Assembly: GCA_034509925.1 (NCBI GenBank)
Contig: CM067529.1
Span: forward strand, 12,963,501-13,027,500
Direction of reading: 5' to 3'
DNA from: Hirudinaria manillensis
Lineage: Eukaryota > Annelida > Clitellata > Hirudinida > Hirudinidae
DNA: 64,000 nt
This document shows, in pieces, positions 12,701-25,800 of the stretch. The notes under the pieces were generated by a model that searched no databases, was not told the origin of the DNA, and was given only the letters and a program-made list of their open reading frames with translations. Numbering within the stretch: the stretch's first letter is position 1; every line of letters begins with the position of its first letter. A program made the position numbers and the translations under genes.

Positions 12701-14438
12701 TAAACATCACAATGCTAATACCTAGTATAATAATATACTATATATATAGTATATTATTATACTATATTATTATATAATAATATATATATATATAGTATAT
12801 TATTATACTATATTATTATATATATATAGTATACACACATACACTCAACCAATTGGTACCCAGGGTCATAATGGCTGCCAGGAAGTTCGGCCCAGCCAAG
12901 AACAGGGAGAGAATCAACTTTGCCATTTCTGACCTCAAGGAGTTCAAGAGGGAGTTGGAAGAGTTTGGGGTAAAGGTCATCCCCGAAGGTCAGGAGAGGA
13001 TAGTCGTCGCCATGAGAGATGCCGATCAGAAGAGATTCGTCATGGATAAGAGCTTCAGGTCAGTCACTGCTTTCAATAATAACTCGTTGTGTACAATCTT
13101 GTAATGGTGATAGTTATGCTTCGATCTCATTAATGGCTTGGCAGTTAGTGCTCTGAATTAATCGATTTTAATTAAAAATATATTTAATGAAAATAATCAT
13201 TACTTTGTTTTATGTCCCAGTTTTTTTTTTTTTTAATAATAATAATAATAATAATAATAATAGGTATTTTTAAATAATCTACAGTTCAGAAGCTTTGGAG
13301 CAGTTTGTCTTGGACATCCTGAGCAGAAAGTTGGATCCTTACATAAAGTCAGAGTCCCCACCCAAGACGGGGGAAGCCAAAACGTCTCACATTGTGGTCA
13401 GTGCCTTTGCCAAGGACCATTACTATTTATTATTATTATTATTATTATTATTAACATCATTATTAATATTATTATTGTTATTATTATTATTATTATTATG
13501 CTGTTAGTTTTAATACTATTATTAACCAACGATTAGCTAACGAAATTCATTTGGAAAACCTCGTCGCTTCAGACGGCCGTGGGAAAGACATTCGAAAAAC
13601 TGGTGTTGGACGAAAGCAAGGACGTGTTGGTCCAGCTCTTCGCTCCCTGGTCGTCCGATTGCAAGTCTGCCACAGAGATTCTCGAGAAGGTCGCCAAGAA
13701 GGTCAGCCTGGCACGACTTTCTTCTCTTTCTTTCTCGTATGCGACGCAAGATTCGCCAGGGATTCGAACCTGGAAATTAATTTCTCTGAATTTTAATTTG
13801 GTAATGTATCGATGATGTTTTACCTGTTGCCGTGACAGCTCCACAACGAGACGGAAGTCAGGGTGGTCAAAGTGGATGCCACGGTCAATCACCTGCCTTC
13901 CCCGTACGTCATCAGAGGGTAGGTGAATTTATCGCATCAATGACATCCTAGCCTGGATTGTTAGCGACTGTGGAGATTATTGTAGAGAGAATAATAAAAA
14001 TAATTATTGTAAAGAGAATGCAGACATTCTCACAACCTCATTGCAAAATCTAAATTCTTAGGTACCCCACCGTTTATTTGGCCAAGAAGAATTTCAAATC
14101 TCAACCGCTGCTATACGAGGTTAGTTGGACTCGTTGGTCTAAGCCATAATAATACAAATCAATGTACGAGCATTTGTCTACATCAATTTACAAGCAATCG
14201 TATAACAAGAATAACAAGATATTTTGTTAAACTATAAATTAAAATATTAGATCATATCTTGAGATTGTTAGCAAACATTCGCTTCTTTCTCGACATCGTT
14301 CAGGGTGAAGCGAGAATCGATGGTTACTTGAAGTTTGTGGCCGAAAACTCGACGGCACCGCTGAAGAATTACGACAGAACTGGCAAAAAGATGGAGGACG
14401 GAGCCAAGGAAGCAGTATTGAATAAGACCGAACTATGA
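9791..14438 (+). CDS. PDIA3-like: Protein disulfide isomerase, PDIA3/ERp57-like, with a crippled second active site
   Basis: Thirteen exons: 9791-9936, 10065-10152, 10487-10607, 11471-11578, 11942-12068, 12151-12264, 12405-12527, 12864-13058, 13285-13396, 13573-13701, 13839-13918, 14062-14119, 14304-14438. All are GT-AG and in phase, giving 511 residues, the usual size for the a-b-b'-a' family. A signal peptide (about 1-20) leads into thioredoxin domain a with C50-D-H-C53 in place of the usual CGHC, then a cis-Pro loop (GYPT). The b' segment YYRNRVIMAARKF and the b'-a' junction follow the PDIA3 pattern. In domain a' the active site reads W404-S-S-D-C408, so the attacking cysteine is gone. The end, KTEL, is a known KDEL-like ER retrieval signal. 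It should act in the ER lumen on thiol exchange or glycoprotein folding, with only the a site able to do full redox chemistry. Confidence 0.93.
11143..11290. repeat. (TAA)n-rich tracts in PDI introns
   Basis: Imperfect TAA/TTA repeats fill much of the intron before exon 4. Similar tracts lie in later PDI introns at about 11871-11926, 12288-12346, 13236-13262 and 13424-13500. They lie outside all exons and explain several spurious short open frames rich in Ile, Leu or Asn. Confidence 0.9.
12724..12836. repeat. AT palindrome cluster in PDI intron 7
   Basis: Units of TATAATATACTATATATA type alternate in both orientations between exons 7 and 8, so the segment can fold into nested hairpins or a cruciform. 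There is no coding signal. Such tracts vary in length and are prone to breakage. Confidence 0.8.
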
Positions 14439-14554
14439 TGCGACGGACCGATGCGAACATCTGCTGCATGTTCAATACGCACTGTATCTGAATATACATG
14501 AATAGGCATTGTACACATCTTGTTAATATCACAAATTGGCAAATATCGTTATCA

Positions 14555-14560
14555 ATAAAA
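14555..14560 (+). terminator. Polyadenylation signal of the PDI gene
   Basis: AATAAA occurs 117 bases after the PDI stop codon, at the usual distance for a short 3'UTR. Confidence 0.7.
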
Positions 14561-15510
14561 CGTTAAACTGAATATCAACATAATTTATTTTATTATTATT
14601 ATTATTATGAAAAGGCCTGATGTTTTTAATGTATTGGTGATGTTACTGCCCGCTTATGTTTTTGAAAAGTCATTCCCTTTTTAACTAATTTTCAGTTTAT
14701 TTTTAATAATCATTCATTTTAATGTAAATAAATCAGGTCATCATTTTAAAATTAATTTTGTAAAAATTTAGGAAAAGGTTATTGAAAGGGATTTTAGTGG
14801 TCCAGTTGCATTCAGAACAAATTTTAGGACCGCCTATCTTTCTTTGTTAACTTTCGTCTTTATAACAAGGTCTTTCCAGACGACATTTAATCTCATCAAA
14901 AAATTGACAAAATTTCTAGCATTGCTCCTGAATCACTCCCTATCGAAACATTAGTAAACAACACGATCTTTTAGATCTTCTAGAACCATGTTTTCGTCTT
15001 AAACCTAAAGGCGGCGTATTTGAGTGTGAATCAAATTAAATTGAAATCTTGCAAAGCGACCATAAAATTTGAATTTTATTAATTGTATTTATAATTTTAA
15101 TTTCTGAATAAAATTAACATAATTTAAATGCACAATGGAATGCACATATTTAGGAGCCGCATTTCTTTCTTATATATCAATTTAAATTTTGATTGGCGAA
15201 AGAATTGCTAACTGAAGACATGACCAGAAAATGCAATATGATGGAGCATCGCAGAAAAAAGCCTTTTTCTCAGTTGTCTGACGTTACGATTGGTGAACGA
15301 AAAGGCCCCAACCCTTGAAATTTCTGGACTAACTAAATTTTTTCAATATTTTTTTGCTTTTATGATTCAATGTTATAATCTACCCGAGTTTCATTTAGCC
15401 CCTCCTGGCTCAAAACCACAAACTTTTCAAAGATGTTCTGAGAAATATTTAAAAAAATAATTTTCAAACAAAGCTCATATTAAATCTGGTTGCAATATTA
15501 TTTTTTTTAT
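14561..15510. other. Intergenic DNA between PDI and gene A2'
   Basis: AT-rich sequence with no open frame, domain or repeat that I can support. It ends where the right copy of the duplicated block begins (15511). It should contain the 3' ends of two convergent transcripts. Confidence 0.5.
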
Positions 15511-15623
15511 AAGTTGTATGGCTCAAATTATAATCAAAAGAAATCAAAGTTCCAGAATCGTAAAATCGCAACTATCAAGTGCGATAGGATTGACGCTTTA
15601 CCAAATGTCGGAGATGACGAGGC

Positions 15624-16894
15624 CTAATCTCTTTGAGAGGTCAGAAATGAAGCTCGCTTCTTCGAGCAACAAATAAGCAACATTATTAACATAAAAAGGG
15701 TTATAAGAGCAAGCCAGAAGTGAAAACGTTCCATTTCGTGTCCAGGATGTTCAGTAGTCCACTCCTCTTCCGACCAGTTAAGGTCTGAAAGGAATTAGAA
15801 ATTGTGACATCTAGACGACAAACGTTCCTACATGATTTAACTATCAAAGTTCCTACGCTTAGCACAAGTGAAATTGTCCACACTGAAATATCCTGGTCGA
15901 CAAGAGCATTGGTAGAAAGGCTGAAAGTTTATGCAAAATGATGTCTTCGTGTCGCATTTGTCTGGCACTTCACACTCGTCAATATCTGACAATTGGGTAG
16001 ATTCAACAAATCGTATCGTATTTAATTAATAGTATTAATATTAGTTAATATTTAATTAATACATTAAATCTCTCAGCGTTAGCAAATCTTTACTTACCCT
16101 GGCATTCAGCGAGGTGAAAGGATTTAAATGTTTTCGATCCTTCCGGACAGAGGCAATCGTATGATCCTATCAAATTGATGCAAGGCACTCCGTCAGGGCA
16201 CATCTTTGCAGGAGGTTCACACTCGTCTTCATCTTAAGACTCAAATAATTGTACGTTAATACCGAAATTGGATACCATCTATGCAAAGCAACCCACTATT
16301 TATATATATATCACGTTCTGGCTATGAACGTGAAAGTCAAAAGAACACGTTTCTCTATACCTTCACATTGAAACCATTTTACAGTACGATAACCATGGAG
16401 ACAGGAACACATGAAAGAACCAGGTGTATTAACACATTCCGTAGAATTCAAGTCGCATCCTGTGCGACCTTTACACTCGTCAACATCTGGCAACATTGCA
16501 GGCACAATTATTGGTAGCTTAACTAATAATAATATTACTTAACTAATATTAATATTAAATCATATTATTATAACGATAACGGTATCAAGAAATCCTACAT
16601 AAAAAGTCTGCATCTAGAAATATTAGCTTGGAATAAAAAGGGGTTCCAAATCTCAGTTAATTATTTCTAATTATTTCTAATAAATTGTAATTTATAATAA
16701 AATAATTAAAACCTATGCAATTTCCAGAATTTTCCTTTTCATATCCGGCAATACAATTGCAATCGTAGGAGCCAATGGTGTTGGAGCAGCTTTGGTGTTC
16801 GCCACAAGCATCCGAATGTTGGCACTCGTCGTAGTCTGTAAATGTTTTAAACATTTAAAACAATATTTAGGTACATTTGAGAATTGCATCGAAA

Positions 16895-16930
<36 letters not shown>

Positions 16931-18925
16931 AAATAAATAATAAATAAATAAATAAATGAATGTTGATCATTAAAACATAAACTTTTGCCTAGATGTTACC
17001 GCAAATTATTCAGATACAAATTCCAATAAGATTTTAATTTGTTTAGTGTACGTTTTTATTTATTTATTTCATTTATTTATTTATTTATTTATATCCTAAT
17101 TCAATGCCAACAGAAACTGTAACACCACAAAACTTTGTCACATAATATTTTAAAATTATGCCCCCAGCAAAGTTTAAAATATTTTCAAATAATTGTTATT
17201 TATACCTTGGCAGTCTATGGCATTTCCAAAATACCCTTCTGGACACCTGCACAATCCAAAGGTGTAACCCAATAATTCAAATTCTGAGCATTCTTTTGAA
17301 CAGTCGCCATTGGCTACAGAACAGTCTTTGCAGAAAGGAAAATAATACATCAATCTTGGAATGATAAATGAAAATATTAAGTCTGGCTCCAAGTATTATT
17401 GCATGATGAATCGTTATTGACTTGAACAATGCCAGTTAACCGTGAAATACCCTTATTGTCCCACACATAATAAACGTTTACCTACAAACTCGCAGTTATA
17501 TCCAATTTTTCCAGAGCAGACATCGCATTCCTTGAAATCTTGCATGCATTCGTATCGCAACGGATTCGAAGAACGGTCGCTTCTGACATTCAGAAAACCT
17601 GAAAATTTCAATTTCAATTTATCAATAATTGCTGACCACGAGACGATGCACTTAATTTACGTAATTGAATTTCCTGACTCGAATAATAAAATTACCCGTC
17701 TTATATATGGCAAAGTACTTCTGTTGAATCCCAGCGAAATACAAAGGACTCGTAACAAATCCACACAAGGATAGTTTAATAGTCACGAACTTTGACAAAT
17801 CCGTGAAGCAAAAACAATCTCCGACCTAAATCGACTAGTTTTTACATAATCCATCTGTTTCTACCGTTTAGAAATTTAACTTTAAATCTTAAATTAACAA
17901 ATTAAATTATTTTATTTAATTTTCTTTAAACTTTAAAATATAAGTTCAAACAATTCTACTGAATGCGTCAGTTACCGAGTTAATACCGGCATAGGACGAT
18001 ACGTTAACACACCACAAACTGCAATCGAGAACCGAAGAATCTCCTGGTTGTTTGGGAAAGCGGTGAAGTGAAAGCAAGTCGAATTTGGCTTCAAAGCACC
18101 CTAAGTATCCCTCAGGAAATGGCGCTGACGTATATAATACCACCACGTCATAATACTTATATTCATAATCATATATTTTTATTGAATGAATATAAATATA
18201 TAATTAAATAGTTAATGGAAAATATTGCGAGAGCCTCTGAATCGGAGCCTGTACCCTCTAAACAAAAGCAATCACCACGTCGATATATATATATATATAT
18301 ATACGAGTGTATTACCACGTCCACTGGCTTCCAATGCTCCTCTGGGTTTCTTTTCAATTATTATTTTCCTGGATAAAGCCATGCAATAAAAGTCGAAAAT
18401 TTCTTCATTTATCTTCCTCTTGCATTCCTCGAGCTTATTGCCGATAACGTGTTCGAGCGTCACCTTTGGATCAAGTAAATGTAAACTGGAACCGGCTGAA
18501 ATCAAGTTTTGCATTAAAGATATTGCTCTGTCTTAATCAGGCTTGTAAAGGTCATTACGTTAGTGATTAAATTAAAAATGCTGAAAAAAGCAATGCAAAT
18601 CTTAAATCAGTTCAAAACGTGATGGCTCAATCGTATAATCGAATAATTGAAGAATTTTAAAGATAAGATACTCACGAAGTAAACCTATCCTCACCCTAAC
18701 GACAAAGTGAGACATAATTAAATGTATTACTAATTTATCGTATTGTTCCACTAATAACGTATGAGATATCACTTTATCACCGTGCAAGAGCACCATATTT
18801 AAACCGTCAATTGGAAATCGGATGCTCATATTATATAGTGATTCAATTAGACTTTTGTTCGATTTATCCAAATCTGCCAACGACACCTCGAAACACATAA
18901 ACAGTTGTAAAACAATGCTGAACAT
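15624..18925 (-). CDS. Gene A2': WSC and EGF type I membrane protein, right copy
   Basis: Exons in coding order: 18676-18925, 18316-18495, 17976-18124, 17696-17825, 17482-17598, 17206-17325, 16713-16835, 16361-16486, 16098-16232, 15857-15985, 15624-15784. Every exon has the same length as in gene A2, giving 539 residues, with the same signal peptide, cysteine-poor WSC second half, four cbEGF modules, membrane segment and basic tail. The bases that differ between the copies lie mostly in introns and repeats. It sits directly downstream of gene B in the same orientation. Its role is inferred only from its domains: surface display of a WSC (possibly glycan-binding) and a calcium-stiffened EGF stalk. 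Confidence 0.87.
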
Positions 18926-19800
18926 ATCGAAACGATGAGTTACAGTTCTGTAGAATTTAAAAGAAGAAATGTGAAAATCTCCACGTCGGATTTTACGTCC
19001 AGAAACAAAACATAAACAACGTCGACTTGCGTTTTCAAAAAAAAAGGCGGAAATATTCGTGTGACTGACGGTGAAATTTCTACGACAATCTAACGGTTGA
19101 AATATTACTAATATTTTCATGCTTAAAAAATAAAACAACATAAATAGAAAAAATGCAGGTATAAATTTAAGAAATTTTACAAAATGATTGCAAATTCAAT
19201 AATTTAAAGTGTTTTCAGACGTCATGTTATAGTCCGTAAGTGTCCTCATGAAAATTTGGCCTTTTCTTCCTAAGAGGAGTCACACAAACCTAAAAGACCT
19301 TCAGTATAAATTCACAAAGCTTTGAGTTCACCTTAATAACAAACTTTAAGTACAAATGTAAGCCCGGAGATGCTTTCAGTTGATTAATTTAAATCATCCA
19401 CTTATAAAACAGTCCGCTCATACCGCCTACTTAAAATAATCTGGATTTATTTCATTATTCAGCAACTATTATCCATTATTTAAAAATAAACACAGCGGAA
19501 GAAATAATTACTTCTGACTGGCGCCATGGAGACTATACTCTAAAGCTATGAAAGTTACGATTATAATTTCAAAACCAGAAATGCCGAAGTCAACAAATGT
19601 TTCGAAAGTTTATTTATAAAGTGAAGGGAATTGTTTCGTAAAATACTTCAAAATCTCAGAACAAAATAAAAAGTAATGGATAAATTTAAAACGATGGTCT
19701 TTACTTCGAACAACGTTATAAAATACCAAATACACGTCCAAATACCTACGTTGTTATTGTACACGAACATAGATCTCAATTTTTCTCGAATTTAATACAC
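18926..19800. other. Intergenic DNA between genes B and A2'
   Basis: Near-identical to 3477-4351. No gene is seen. It should contain the 3'UTR of gene B (minus-strand AATAAA at about 19611-19616) and the promoter of A2'. The promoter side shares no obvious block with the region upstream of genes B, C and D. Confidence 0.5.
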
Positions 19801-22800
19801 TTAAGACACTGTAGATGTTGAAGTGGATGATTTTCGAGAACCCGCAAGCGGCGCTTGCGTGTCGAAGAAACAGGACAACGTGGTTAACACAATGATGACT
19901 GAAAAGGCCAAGAAAAGGATATTGAGGTGAAAACGGTCAATGCTATCGAACTCATCGCTGAAGTTTCTACTGCTAGGCCAAGTCGAATTTTCTGAATAGT
20001 TTTCATCGCCTGTAAGTATTTGGAAAGCATAATTTACAAATTATCGTTGCATGTTGTTATTTTGACACAGCTACTAGGAAGCAAGTCTTACCTGGAACAC
20101 AGTTAAAATTGTCTATGCTAATATACCCGAGCCGACATGCACAGATGTAGGAAGTAATGGTGTTCAAGCAGTAGGATGAAGTCTCGTTGCACATGCCCGC
20201 CATTATACATTCATCAATGTCTAAAGTAGAATCGTCTTGTTCAATCCAAATCCGTCATTTCATCAATGAAAAACAGATGCATAGAAGTCATTTTGAATCA
20301 CGGAAGAACTATATGTTTTTAATAAATTAATTTATTTGATTTAAAATAAAATTTTGTTGACAAAACACATAAATTGTCATTTTTCTATGAGTGGCCATAA
20401 GCATATTTCTATGCCTAAAAATGATTTTTTTGTTGAATTTACACTTAATTCTTAATCAAAGTAAAAAAAAAATTATGATATATATTCTATGTGAATAATA
20501 TACATAGCCTCTTATTTTGGGCTTTTTATGACCATTAAAATTAGGGTTATCATAAAAAAAAGTGTTAGGTCATAAAGTTTCTTCTACCACTGTACTGTAA
20601 ATCATCGATTTTGTCTTTAAAAGTGAAATTACCTTCGCATTCAGTAACGTGGAAATACTCAATTTTCCTCGTCCCTTCTGGACATAAGCAATCGTACCAT
20701 CCAGGATAATTGACGCAAGGCACTCCAGTTGGGCATTTTTTCTCTGGGTGAGCGCATTCGTCAATATCTTAAAGCACGAAGTCTTTTTTAGTTCATTCAA
20801 CATCGAAGATCTACTTATACATCTATTCACCCTTAATATGATTATCTTATATCCATTTCTGGGCTTATTAAAAAAATAGTAATTATAACAACTGGTAGGT
20901 TAAGCAAGAATTATTGGTAAATTAGGTCAAGTCATTTGTCATATCATTGTAAATCATCAAAAGCCATTTCATGTCAATTCCTTTTTAAAAATGTCCACCA
21001 ACAGGTGTAAGTTCGAAAAATAAATATTTTATATCGGAATAAAATTGGACCACAAGAGAACGACATGTTATAAGTTCTATATTTCACCTGTGCATTTGTT
21101 CCGCTTTAAAGCATGATAACCACGGAGACATGCGCACTTGAATGAACCGACCAGGTTCACGCATTCAGTTGAGTTGGGGTCGCATTCCTCGACATTTCTA
21201 CACTCGTCAATATCTTATTATTTAATAATAATAATAATAAAATTAATATTTAAAATTTAACAATCGATGCTTACTAATATTATACTTTTTTTTATTTTAA
21301 ACTCATTTTTATTATTTTCCTTTTATTTTTAGAGAAAGGGCGATTTATATTCTGAACAGAAAATGAAATAGGTCAAAAGTTAGGTTAAAAATAAGGTCTA
21401 GAACTTAAAGGGACATTTAAAAATTGATTTAAGATTTTAGAAGAAAAACCTTTGATTATAAGCTTATTATTTGAACGCAGAAAACACTTAAAATTAGATT
21501 TTTACATTTATTAAATCACAAATTCATTAAATAGCCGAAAAGATTACCAGATTATTGGTCAAATCTTAAAGTATCCAGCAACACGTAATATTAATTGGAC
21601 TAATAGTACTCTATCCCTAAATAGTTCATGTACCCAAAGATAATGTATTTCTATGTAATATGTATATGTAATGGTATTTTGATTGAAAAATAAACCTTGG
21701 CAAGAAGTTGCCGAATACGTTTCGTATCCTTTGAAGCATTGACAATCATAAGAACCATCGGTGTTGATACATTCAGAGGTCGAACTATCGCATTCGTTGC
21801 CAGTTTTACATTCGTCAATATCTTCAAACATTGGAAATATATAATAATAATATTGTTGGATCCCTAATAATCAATAATTAAAATTATATTGTCACTCAAT
21901 TTAATTAATTACTAAATTAATTAATCAGCAATATAATTTTAATTATTCTTCAATCATCTGGATCTAGGGATCCAACAATATCAACAACAACAACACTCTA
22001 AAACCATTCTCCATTTCGTAAATGTAATTTGAACCTTTGCAAGTTTCATGCTCAATTTTATATCCGGACGTGCAACCGCATCGATAGGAGCCGGCAGTGT
22101 TGGTGCAGGTCTTGCCCTCATCGCATAAATATGGATCCAAGCATTCATCTAAGTCTAAGAAAAACAATTTGCAAAAACCTGTTTAAAAAAAAGTTAAACA
22201 GTTTTCCATCTGATAGTTTCCCCGCGTCCGTTTTCGATAAACATACTGACAATTACAGTAAAGTAATGAACTAACCCTCACAAGACGTTGGAGAGCTTGA
22301 CTTTACGAATCCCGAAAGGCAATTACATTTGTAAGAACCAGGAATATTGAGGCACTCGGTGGAACTTCTGTCACAATTTTCCTCCAGGCATTCGTCAATA
22401 TCTTCAAATATCGCATTTGAAATATATAAATTAAAAAAATACTAGAAATCCATTTCATAATTTGAACCTTTGCACGTTTCAAGCTCCTTTTTAAATCCAG
22501 ACTTGCAACTACATTTAAAGGAGCCGATAGTATTGGTGCAGTCCATATCACCGCATGACGATGGATCCAAGCATTCATCTTGGTCTAAGAGAGTGTAAAA
22601 ATTTGTAATTGAAAAAAAAATAAATAGTTTTTATTCTTACAGTTTCCTGTACTGTTTACAGTCCGCCTTCGATAAGCATAACGACGATTACACTAAAGAA
22701 ACGAACTAACCTTCACAAATAGTCGGAAAGCTTGAATCTTTGAATCCTAAAAGGCACTTGCATTCATAAGAACCAGGTGTATTGACGCACCTAGTAGAAC

Positions 22801-25800
22801 TTCTGTCACAATTTCCCTCCAGGCATTCGTCAATATCTTCAAATATCGTACTTGTAATGCAACAGAAAAAAATTCTAAAGAAAATTGCTTTTCAGAAATT
22901 TTAACCTTCACAATGTCCACTATCCAATTTATATCCAGTTCTGCAACCACCCACACATTCAAAGGAGCCAATAGTATTGGTACAATTCTGGCCTTCTTCA
23001 CAAATAGACTTATCCGTGCATTCATCGTAATCTAAGGATGGCGAAATGGAAACCAATATTATACTTCTCCGTAACATTTAGTCACATTGATCTTCTCACA
23101 AAATACATAAATTCATGACATAATTGTTATAACTCCAGAATATCAAGATGAAAACGGTTTATTCGAATCACTACAGCACGACACAACACGACTCAGTACG
23201 ATACGAACGGAATACGAGCGTGCCTCATCGCACGAGGTGCACAAACCAAAGATAGGTATAATCCCACAACACCTCCCCCCCCCCCCTAAACGATTAGGTA
23301 TCCAGCCTTCTCGGAGGTCGGCGGTTCCTTGCAGATCTTTTCTTTGGTGTTCGAGGTTGCACTGGCGGAATGACAGGCACTACTTCGCACTCTGGAATTT
23401 CCTGTGGTTCCGGTGTGTGTGTGTTTCTTGCGGTTGCCTGGGATGTCCCACTTAGTGGCAGGAATGGCAAGTCAAATGCCTCACACATCACCTTCAGTGA
23501 ATCATCCTGCGCACGCTTCCTGAGCTGGTTCGCGTGGCGATGGAGCATTTTGCCGCTTGCCTCCACTAGGTAGACCTGACGTCCCAGTCTACGCTTCACC
23601 CACCCCTGTATCCACTTCGGGTGACTTGGGTCCTTGTAGTCTCTTACGAAGACTGCGTCTCCCTCGACGAACTCTCATTCGCCGGTGGACAGGTTTCCTT
23701 TCTTCCATCTCATGATCCGCTCTTGGGAGATGTTTTATTGGACTTTTGAGTTGGAGGTCACTCAGGGGAGTTCTCAAAGGTCTCCCTAGGAGTTTCTCTG
23801 CCGGCGTCTTCAAATCCATCAAAGACGTGCATGGCGTTGTCCGGTAAGTCAGCAGAAATTTCTGGAGCGCATCCTCCATCACCTCCTCCCCCTGCAGCTT
23901 TTGTAGTGTACGCTTGAATGTGTCCACAAAACGCTCGGCTTGCCCATTGCAATGAGGTTGGTAGGGCGGTTTCTTGATGTGTTGCATTCCATTCCTCTGT
24001 CAGAACTCTTGGAACTCCTTGGACGTGAACTGTGTCCCATTGTCCGAAACTATTATCTTTGGGTATCCGTGCTGCGCAAAAATCCTACCCAGTTCTTTGA
24101 TTGTGGCAGTGGAAGTCCTCATTTTAATAACTTCAGGCCATTTGGAGAAGGCGTCCACCACGATTATGAACATCACTCCTTCAATCGGGCCGGCAAAATC
24201 AATATGGACCCTCTCCCAGGCACAATCCGGTTTCGGCCATGGCGTCAGTTCGTTCCTGACAGGCATCTTTGCAGCCAACTGGCATGAACTGCAAAGTCTC
24301 ACTCTGTCTTCGATGTCCCTGTCAATTCATTGCCAGTAAACATGCATTCGAGCTAGCATTTTCATTCTAGTTGTCCCAGGATCTCCCTCGTGCAGCATCT
24401 TCAAAATTCGGCCTTGCAGGGCTGATGGGATCACGGCTCGTGTTCCCATGAAGAGTGCACCTTCATGGACTGACAGGTCTTTAGAACGGCTGTGGAAGGC
24501 ATGCAGAGTCGATCCAGCCCGGAAACTAGGCCATCGACCCGTTCTTACACTTTCAACAACCAATTTTAGCTCGGAATCTTCCTCAGTCATCCTCTGAATA
24601 TCCTCCTTTGTGACTGGCAAGTTTCGGATGACATCACTCTGAACTGCCTTGACATCCCTTTCGATCTTCGCAATGACGATGTCTTCATCTTCTGGCAGCT
24701 TCTTCGTAGCGATGAGACGGGACAGCACATCGGCTTGACCAAAGTGAGTGGATCGCCTATACTCGATGACAAAATCATACGCAAGCAAGACGAGTTCCCA
24801 TCGTTGGAGCCGATTTGCTGAATGAGCTGATATACCAACCTTGGATCCGAAGATCGACAACAGTGGCTTATGATCAGTCAGCAACAGGAAGCTTCTGCCG
24901 TATACGTAGCGATGAAATTTCCTTACCGCAAATACTAAGGCCAGAGCTTCTTTCTCGATCTGTCCGTAGTTCTTCTCTGCCTTGGTGAGAGATCTACTGG
25001 CGTGTGCGATCACCTTCTCCGTGCTGTTCGGGAAGCGATGAGAGATGACTGCTCCCACTCCATAGTCACAAGCGTCCGCAGCAACGACGATGTCCAGTGC
25101 AGGGTCGAAGTGCGTCAACAACAGATCAGACTGCAACACTACCTTGAGTTTGTCCAGCACTCTTTGGTGTTCAGCAGTCCACACGAATTTGTCTTCTCTT
25201 TCCAGATCGTCGATGAGGCCTCTCATTGAACGCATATCTGGCACAAAAGACGAGTAGTAGCTTATCATACCTAAGAACGATTTCAGCTGCTTTTGATCCT
25301 TAGGCGCTGGCATTCCGACAATTGCTTGTATTTTCTCGGGATCTGGTCGACGGCCATCTTTTGAAACCACGTGTCCCAAGTTGATTTCAGGTTTTGCGAA
25401 GGAGCACTTCTCCATTCTGACGCGGAAACCATAATCCGCAATTCTTTCAAACAAAGCCTGGACGTTATTGTTGTGCTCTAGAATTGTTGATCCTGTCACG
25501 ATGACATCATCTAGATATGCCGCACAGCCATTAAGTCCTGTGATCATTCGATCCATGGCTTCTTGGAAAATGCCAGGTGCGCATTTGACTCCGAAGGGTA
25601 AACGCTGGTACTGGAACAGGCCCTTGTGTGTATTTATCGTCACCAGTTCCTTCGAGTCATCTTCGACTTCCATCTGCAAGTACGCATCTGCGAAGTCGAT
25701 CTGGGTAAACCATGCGCCTTGGTTTAGACGAGCGAAGATTTCGTCGGGTGTTGGCAGAGGGTGACGGTGCATCTCGAGTGCTTCGTTTAATCCTGTCTTG

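Larger units (their letters stand above)
15511..25006. repeat. Right copy of the 9.5-kb duplicated block
   Basis: Partner of 1-9556. It holds gene A2', the 3' half of gene B and the 3' part of the gypsy element. Unlike the left copy, it continues without a break into the rest of the element and the 5' half of gene B. This is therefore the complete, probably ancestral, arrangement and the left block is the partial copy. Confidence 0.95.

Noticed and set aside
23940-24339. Plus-strand frames of 115-121 codons opposite integrase
   Set aside because: They are shadows of the minus-strand integrase, which has recognisable catalytic motifs.
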